Assembly: GCA_025331445.1 (NCBI GenBank)
Contig: JAIWNE010000021.1
Coordinates: forward strand, 186,001-250,000
Source: Blakeslea trispora
Taxonomy: Eukaryota > Mucoromycota > Mucoromycetes > Mucorales > Choanephoraceae
Reading direction: 5' to 3'
DNA length: 64,000 nt
Below are positions 59,608-64,000 of the stretch, piece by piece. Under the pieces are notes generated by a model. That model did no database searches and was not told the origin of the DNA. It worked only from the letters and a program-made list of their open reading frames with translations. The translations under genes and the position numbers were made by a program. Each line of letters begins with the position of its first letter. Within the stretch, counting starts at the first letter, position 1.

Positions 59608-62360
59608 TTATTCTGCCTTATCCTTCAAGCTTGCCATTTCATAGTGTTGTTCATTAAGCACTGTCCATTGCCGATGGATCATTCGGGTTCCTTCCGTGAA
59701 GATCCGATGAATGATTCTCTCGGCTGGATGAATCAAGTTGAGTACATACAACAGATAGCCAATGATGGCACAGAACGAAAAGAGCATCAGATAGACTGGA
59801 TTCATGACGATCGTGACAAACTCATTCCAACCAAGCACACCCATCAGCAAAATGACCCAAGTAGGTACTTTGGCTGTCGTGTTGACAACAGATCGTTTGG
59901 CTTCTAAATAAAAGGCATCGGATTCCCTCTTGAACCGATTGGCTATATCCATCTGCTTTGCTTCACTCAGGATCTTGAGGGATTCATGATCAAAATCGTC
60001 TTTTCCTAATCCTTCTGGATGGATGGTAGCATACAGTTGAATTGTGCTTAATGTCTATAGAAAGAAGTCATGACTAGTTACGTTCTCGCTTGAAAGATCC
60101 TATTTACCTCATCTCGAGCCTTTTTGAAATAAAGGTCAATATCATCCTCTGGCTTCCACACTTTAGGGATCCCTTGGTCATCATAACGAAATTTATCTTC
60201 AAATTGATTTCGAAGTTTTAGCAAGAGTAAATGATCCGTCAATTCTTCGTCTATCTTCTTTCTGAACAAACACCAAGCTTTCTTCTTGATCTCCTTAAAC
60301 GCCTCTTCCCTGGACTCTTCTTTCGTGTCAAAGCCTAGGCATGAAACAATTCAACATACTATGTTTGAATCCCCGAGGGGGGGTCTATTGCTTACTTTTT
60401 GTCTTTTGAGCCAAACAAGACTCAGCATCTGCAGTGATTGATTGATAGATTTTGATAATCTTGGGCCACATCTCTCGGCTTGGTCTGTTGAGTTCAATAG
60501 GAATCAAATCCGACAGCTGAATCGCTAGTTGCTTTTCGATTGTTTGATGAATCTTTTTGTATTCCTCTGCTTGAGCATGGGCTGAAATGTTTTCTAATTC
60601 TTGTTTCATCCTTTCTTCTTCCGAATGAAAAGACCAATCTGTATCTGACAACAACATGGCTATGATAAAATGTGAGTCTGAAATCATAGTCTCTACCTTT
60701 ATTTTTTTTCTCTTACCTTTTGCTCCATCTTCAAACAATTGGGTTGCTTCTGAACGACAGGCCTCCACAAGCTGACTGAAATGATAATCACGCTTGAGTC
60801 CCTGAAGAAGGGATGTCTCATAGGTCTCGACTGCTTTCTTTCGCAAACTGTTCAATTGTGCCGTAAAATAGAGACTCAGTTGAGTATTGAGTTTGTTGAA
60901 TAGATCCAGCCGTTTCTTTTGATAGACTGTTTGATTGTAACGTGAAGCACTCTTGTCAAATGTCTCCAGTGCTTCTTGTCTCAGCATACTCATTTGGTTA
61001 CCCAACTCGGGCTCGATCTGATGGCCATCAAGAACAGGCACTTTGAGAGGTTCCAATTGTTGTTTGAATAGATCAAACGCATGCTTATAAATTATTGTTA
61101 TTTAGGGGGAGTTGTGTATTTCAATCGACTCTACTTACATGAGCAATATCATCACATCGATATTGAGCTAAAAGCTCTTGTTGTGTAGGTAAATCAAGAT
61201 CTTTGTTGGTCAATATTTTATCCCAAATACTGGCAGCATACAGTTCATATCCATCTGCAGGTACTTGCTTATGATATTCAGGCTTGAATACATAGTCTGG
61301 ATGAGTTGAATCATTAAATCTAATGCTGTGTTAGATCATGTTCTGTAAACCAATTCAATTCCTATTCTTCACCTTTGACGTAACTGACTGACTTGTTGGT
61401 CAAACTGATCGGGTTGTAAAAGTTTATGAGGTAAACCAATAAACATCAAATCAAAATAATCTGTCATCTTACAATCCTCTAGACCTTCAGGCTTAAGGAC
61501 ATAAAAGAGGAGGGGGGGGGAGAGTCAACATGAATTGAAGCAAACATTATGATCCATTGATTACCTTGGATAAATTATCCCAATTCTGTTCAAGATCAGA
61601 TCTTAATATACTTGCCAAATTCTCTAATGGAGTGACACCCACAAAATCACGAATGACAATAAACAAAAGTGTCTTTTGGTGACTATATAGACAATATCAC
61701 TCAATCAAAATAACAGCAAATGCTATTCTTTTCTTACTCTGCTTGATTTTGAAATAACTGAAGATTGACTTCAAACACAGTCTTGAGTAAGCCCATATTA
61801 GCCCCTTGATAGAGACCTACTTGATGCTCCCACAAGTTAATCAGAATGACTTCACTGGTAGCCAAGGAGAAGAGAGCTGATTTTCGCTCAAAATCCTGAT
61901 CTTCTCCTCTTTCACGACCATCTGTTCCTTCTACATCCATCACAAGCACACGCATGTCTTGAGCACGTGATAGCCAAATACCCTTTGTAGTTTGCCTACG
62001 ATGATGTTCATTCATTTCAACAAAACTAGTACCAAACAGTCGATTGAGCAAAGTACCTCGATAAAGAAAAAAAAAAGAGTTATTATACACACATCTATGT
62101 TTATTATTTTCATTATTTTACTTTTTCCTGTGCTTTGTGAGCCAAAGACAGCTACCACATTATAATCAAGACCTACATCCAACAAACCCCATTTCTGAAC
62201 ATGTTCAGCAAGGTGTTGACTTGTTTTTTTTTCTTATTAAGCATATTGACAACATTTTGCTTATGTTATTATTTTTTTTTATCTACTTGAATTGTTTCTT
62301 TTCATCAATCACTTGGATTTGAGATGTAGGCTCTGTGTTTTCTTTTATTGGTTGTGACAT
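59608..62360 (-). CDS. SEY1: Sey1/RHD3-type dynamin-like GTPase for ER fusion (multi-exon)
   Basis: Mediates homotypic fusion of ER tubules. About 800 residues in about nine exons; the first three are 62360-62287, 62219-62122 and 62056-61738. The G1 motif [17 protein letters not shown] is split by intron 2. Others are [10 protein letters not shown] (G2 region), [16 protein letters not shown] (G3, DxEG) and FIVIRD (G4-like RD). A long helical stalk follows ([55 protein letters not shown]). Near the C-terminus is a hairpin of two membrane segments ([37 protein letters not shown]), then an amphipathic tail ([17 protein letters not shown]). All hallmark parts are present. The poly-G/C run near 61511 and GGGGGGG near 60376 lie in introns. 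The 3' end is 46 bp from the convergent phosphatase gene. Confidence 0.95.
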
Positions 62361-62501
62361 GATAGTGAGAAAAAGAAAGAAAGAGAGAAAGAAAAAAAGA
62401 GACAAGTGATGGATGATTTCATTTGATCAATGCAACAAAATGAGCCAATCAAAAGCATCTATTTTTTGCATGATAAAACCATTCTGTTACTCATTTTATT
62501 G

Positions 62502-63008
62502 TCATGATAATTCAGTGTAAGGAGCCAATTGTTGTAAAGGACCTTCAATATGTCCCTTCAATGCCTCTGCTTTGGCCTTCAAAATACCTAAATCTACTTT
62601 AGAATCACCTACAAGACAGAGAATCATAGACCCCAGACCAGTCACAAAGACAACACCTTCCTAACCATATCACTTATTATAACGCGTTTATTATTATTGT
62701 TATTTTTTTTTTTTACTTGCCTGGCAGTGAATGATTTGATATTGAAGATGGGTATACAGGCTGTCCTTTTTTTGATAGGTGTTCCAGATATTGGCCGAGA
62801 TGGCAGAATAAATAGTTGCATTTTTATCATTTTCTGCTGCAAAAGAAATAAGAGATCCTTCAGTTGTCATGATGCTAGTAAAATAAAGAATGTAAGAGAG
62901 GATCTTGAATAGAACTGGATCATTTTTTTGGGTTCTTTACAGTGCTGCTTTTATGCCATTATGTAGTGATTGTCGCAACACTTGAGATATCACTTTTGGT
63001 TTCAACAT
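62502..63008 (-). CDS. LAMTOR2: Ragulator subunit LAMTOR2 (p14), Roadblock/LC7 protein (3 exons)
   Basis: Roadblock-fold subunit of Ragulator, which anchors Rag GTPases and TORC1 to the lysosome or vacuole. Exons are 63008-62941, 62874-62721 and 62660-62502, giving 126 residues (human 125). The start MLKPKVISQVLRQSLHNGIK matches LAMTOR2 MLKPKxLxQVL. It continues with LIMTTEGSLISFAAEND, AISANIWNTYQKKD and the C-terminal DLGILKAKAEALKGHIEGPL. The last intron has a GC donor (CAG|GCAAGT at 62720); no GT donor restores the conserved CxEG frame. It is the most divergent at the ILCLVGDSKV strand. The gene starts just upstream of Sey1 on the same strand. Role inferred from the family. Confidence 0.88.
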
Positions 63009-63071
63009 TAGAATAAAGTGAAAATAAAATAAGAAAAAAAAAAAGAGAGAGAGAGAAAGGATTTTTCAAAG

Positions 63072-63866
63072 TCATTTTTTAATCCTGCTTTTATGCTTGG
63101 TTGCTTCATAATCTGCTGATGCACTACGATGAGTATAATGAAAGCATCCCTTACAAAAGCCATCTTCACAATCAAAGCATTCCACTACAGCATCTTCATT
63201 ACAGATACCTATTTTGAAATAAAAGTGAATTAAAAAGGTGATCAAACTAGACTAGGCTATCGTTATTTACAACACCAGTCATCAACTTCATCTTCTTGTT
63301 TAAAGAAAGGAGTCGGTATCTTTCCCTTTGGCTTGTTGTTAGAAGGTGTCCAGTCAATAGACTTTTTGAGTTCAAGACGTCTTTTCTCTAGTTGTTCATC
63401 ACGCTGTTGGTTGAACTGACTGTATTTCTGATCCAAAGCTTGTTCTTGATAGACTCTTTTCATCAGTTCGTCCACTTCGTCTGTTGTTTCATGTCCTACA
63501 AATGCCTGTGTGATGGCATCCAGCTGGTCTTTAGACTGATTAAATTCATCTCCTAATAAATCTTCTTCTAATAAATCCTCTCCTAACAAATCCTCCAACT
63601 GTTTTCTTGTTAACTTAAGTCAGACATTAACTTATCCTTACTTCTTTATCCATCGTATCCACATCATAATGAGTTGGTAAAGCATAATTGCGTTGCTGAA
63701 CAATCGGAGGCGTGGTAAAGACAGCTGTAAACTTGTCAGTCAATGCCTCATCCCTTTAGTTTTATCAGTGAATAAGAAAATCACCATGGCAACAAACTTA
63801 CGAAAGCGTAGGATTCCTTAAATTTCGGATTCTTTCTTCAATTGTATCTTTTTTATTGTTTGACAT
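63072..63866 (-). CDS. ZFYVE19-like: ANCHR/ZFYVE19-like zinc-binding protein (4 exons)
   Basis: Exons are 63866-63802, 63753-63642, 63598-63271 and 63208-63072, giving 213 residues. The N-terminus MSNNKKDTIEERIRNLRNPT resembles MIT-interacting or VPS4-regulator motifs (short amphipathic helix). The middle is acidic (LEDLLGEDLLEEDLLGDEF) followed by a charged helix. The C-terminus WCCICNEDAVVECFDCEDGF then CKGCFYHTHRSA is a cysteine/histidine cluster of B-box-like type, matching the end of ZFYVE19/ANCHR. The FYVE finger of the animal protein is absent. ANCHR retains VPS4 at the midbody in the abscission checkpoint; whether the fungal protein does so is unknown. Its ATG is 79 bp from that of the next divergent gene. 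Confidence 0.72.
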
Positions 63867-63944
63867 TTTTTTTTAGAGAGAAAAAAATAGGGAAAAAAAA
63901 GGAGCGAAAAAGTCACTTCTTTCTGCTTTATTTTTTTTTTTGAC
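63867..63944. promoter_or_regulatory. 78-bp bidirectional promoter
   Basis: The whole interval between two divergent ATGs is 78 bp and T/A-rich (two long homopolymer runs flank AGGAGCGAAAAAGTCACTTC). Both genes must share this core promoter and leader space, or initiate inside each other. Confidence 0.5.
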
Positions 63945-64000
63945 ATGACACTGTTAGACCAAGTGGTAGATCAATTAGCCAACATTGAACTCAAAGGTAA
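63945..64000 (+). CDS. 5' end of an unidentified gene, cut by the window edge
   Basis: ATG at 63945 opens MTLLDQVVDQLANIELKG and reaches a probable donor (AAAG|GTAA) at the last bases of the window. It is too short to assign. It is kept because the start context (T-run then TGACATGA) and immediate intron match the other genes, and it shares a 78-bp promoter with the ANCHR-like gene. Confidence 0.55.
   Translation, partial: MTLLDQVVDQLANIELKG

Overview
The window looks like nuclear DNA of an early-diverging filamentous fungus, most likely a Mucorales (Mucoromycota) species. Genes are split by many introns of about 45-80 bp with GTAAGT-type donors. Intergenic DNA is AT-rich and full of poly-A/poly-T runs. 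Proteins are clearly fungal or opisthokont (AreA-like GATA factor, Sey1, eS1/eS30, Ragulator p14), and several belong to families kept by Mucoromycota but lost in yeasts. The genus is inference only. Exon boundaries were worked out by hand. Where I list exons, the summed length is a multiple of three and the frame is open.

Layout. 0.1-1.6 kb: ornithine aminotransferase (-). 1.6-4.0 kb: gene-free, with a foldback transposable element that carries a second, nested Tc1/mariner-type MITE. 4.0-5.8 kb: 2-isopropylmalate synthase (+). 6.0-8.5 kb: ATP-dependent DNA ligase (-) and an EEF1AKMT4-like methyltransferase (-). 9.1-10.6 kb: Cyp40-type cyclophilin (+). 10.6-14.2 kb: DsbA-like thioredoxin-fold protein (-) and a BRAT1-like HEAT-repeat protein (-) ending in NMLDCY. 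15.2-16.0 kb: proteasome subunit beta-3 (+). 16.4-16.7 kb: a very short shugoshin (-). 17.7-19.0 kb: type II membrane glycosyltransferase (+). 19.4-23.4 kb: RasGEF (-) and an unknown 160-residue protein (-). 25.0-26.7 kb: two-finger GATA factor (+). 27.4-28.6 kb: hot-dog thioesterase (+) with a 4-nt microexon. 28.6-32.1 kb: mostly gene-free. 32.1-36.2 kb: full-length ABCB transporter (+). 36.3-38.5 kb: ribosomal protein genes eS1 (-) and eS30 (+), head to head. 40.5-41.9 kb: F-box protein (+). 44.7-47.5 kb: IQ/coiled-coil protein (+) and a tail-anchored-like protein (-). 48.8-50.3 kb: decayed PIF1-like helicase (+). 52.9-54.4 kb: PP4R3/SMK-1 homologue (+), truncated at its 5' end, with a MITE inserted at a 3' splice site. 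54.4-58.8 kb: gene-poor, with a three-unit minisatellite. 58.8-64 kb: Oca/Siw14-like phosphatase (+), Sey1 (-), LAMTOR2 (-), ANCHR/ZFYVE19-like protein (-), and the start of a further gene (+) at the edge.

How the genes relate. There is no metabolic cluster. Recurrent themes are growth and nutrient signalling (LAMTOR2, RasGEF, AreA-like GATA factor), translation (eS1, eS30, an eEF1A-type methyltransferase) and RNA/chromosome biology (BRAT1-like protein, shugoshin, ligase). The most unusual observations are a fungal BRAT1-like protein with an intact C-terminal NMLDCY, a shugoshin reduced to its two functional ends, the 4-nt exon, two GC-AG introns with the same donor, and a MITE whose TA target duplication rebuilds a splice acceptor.
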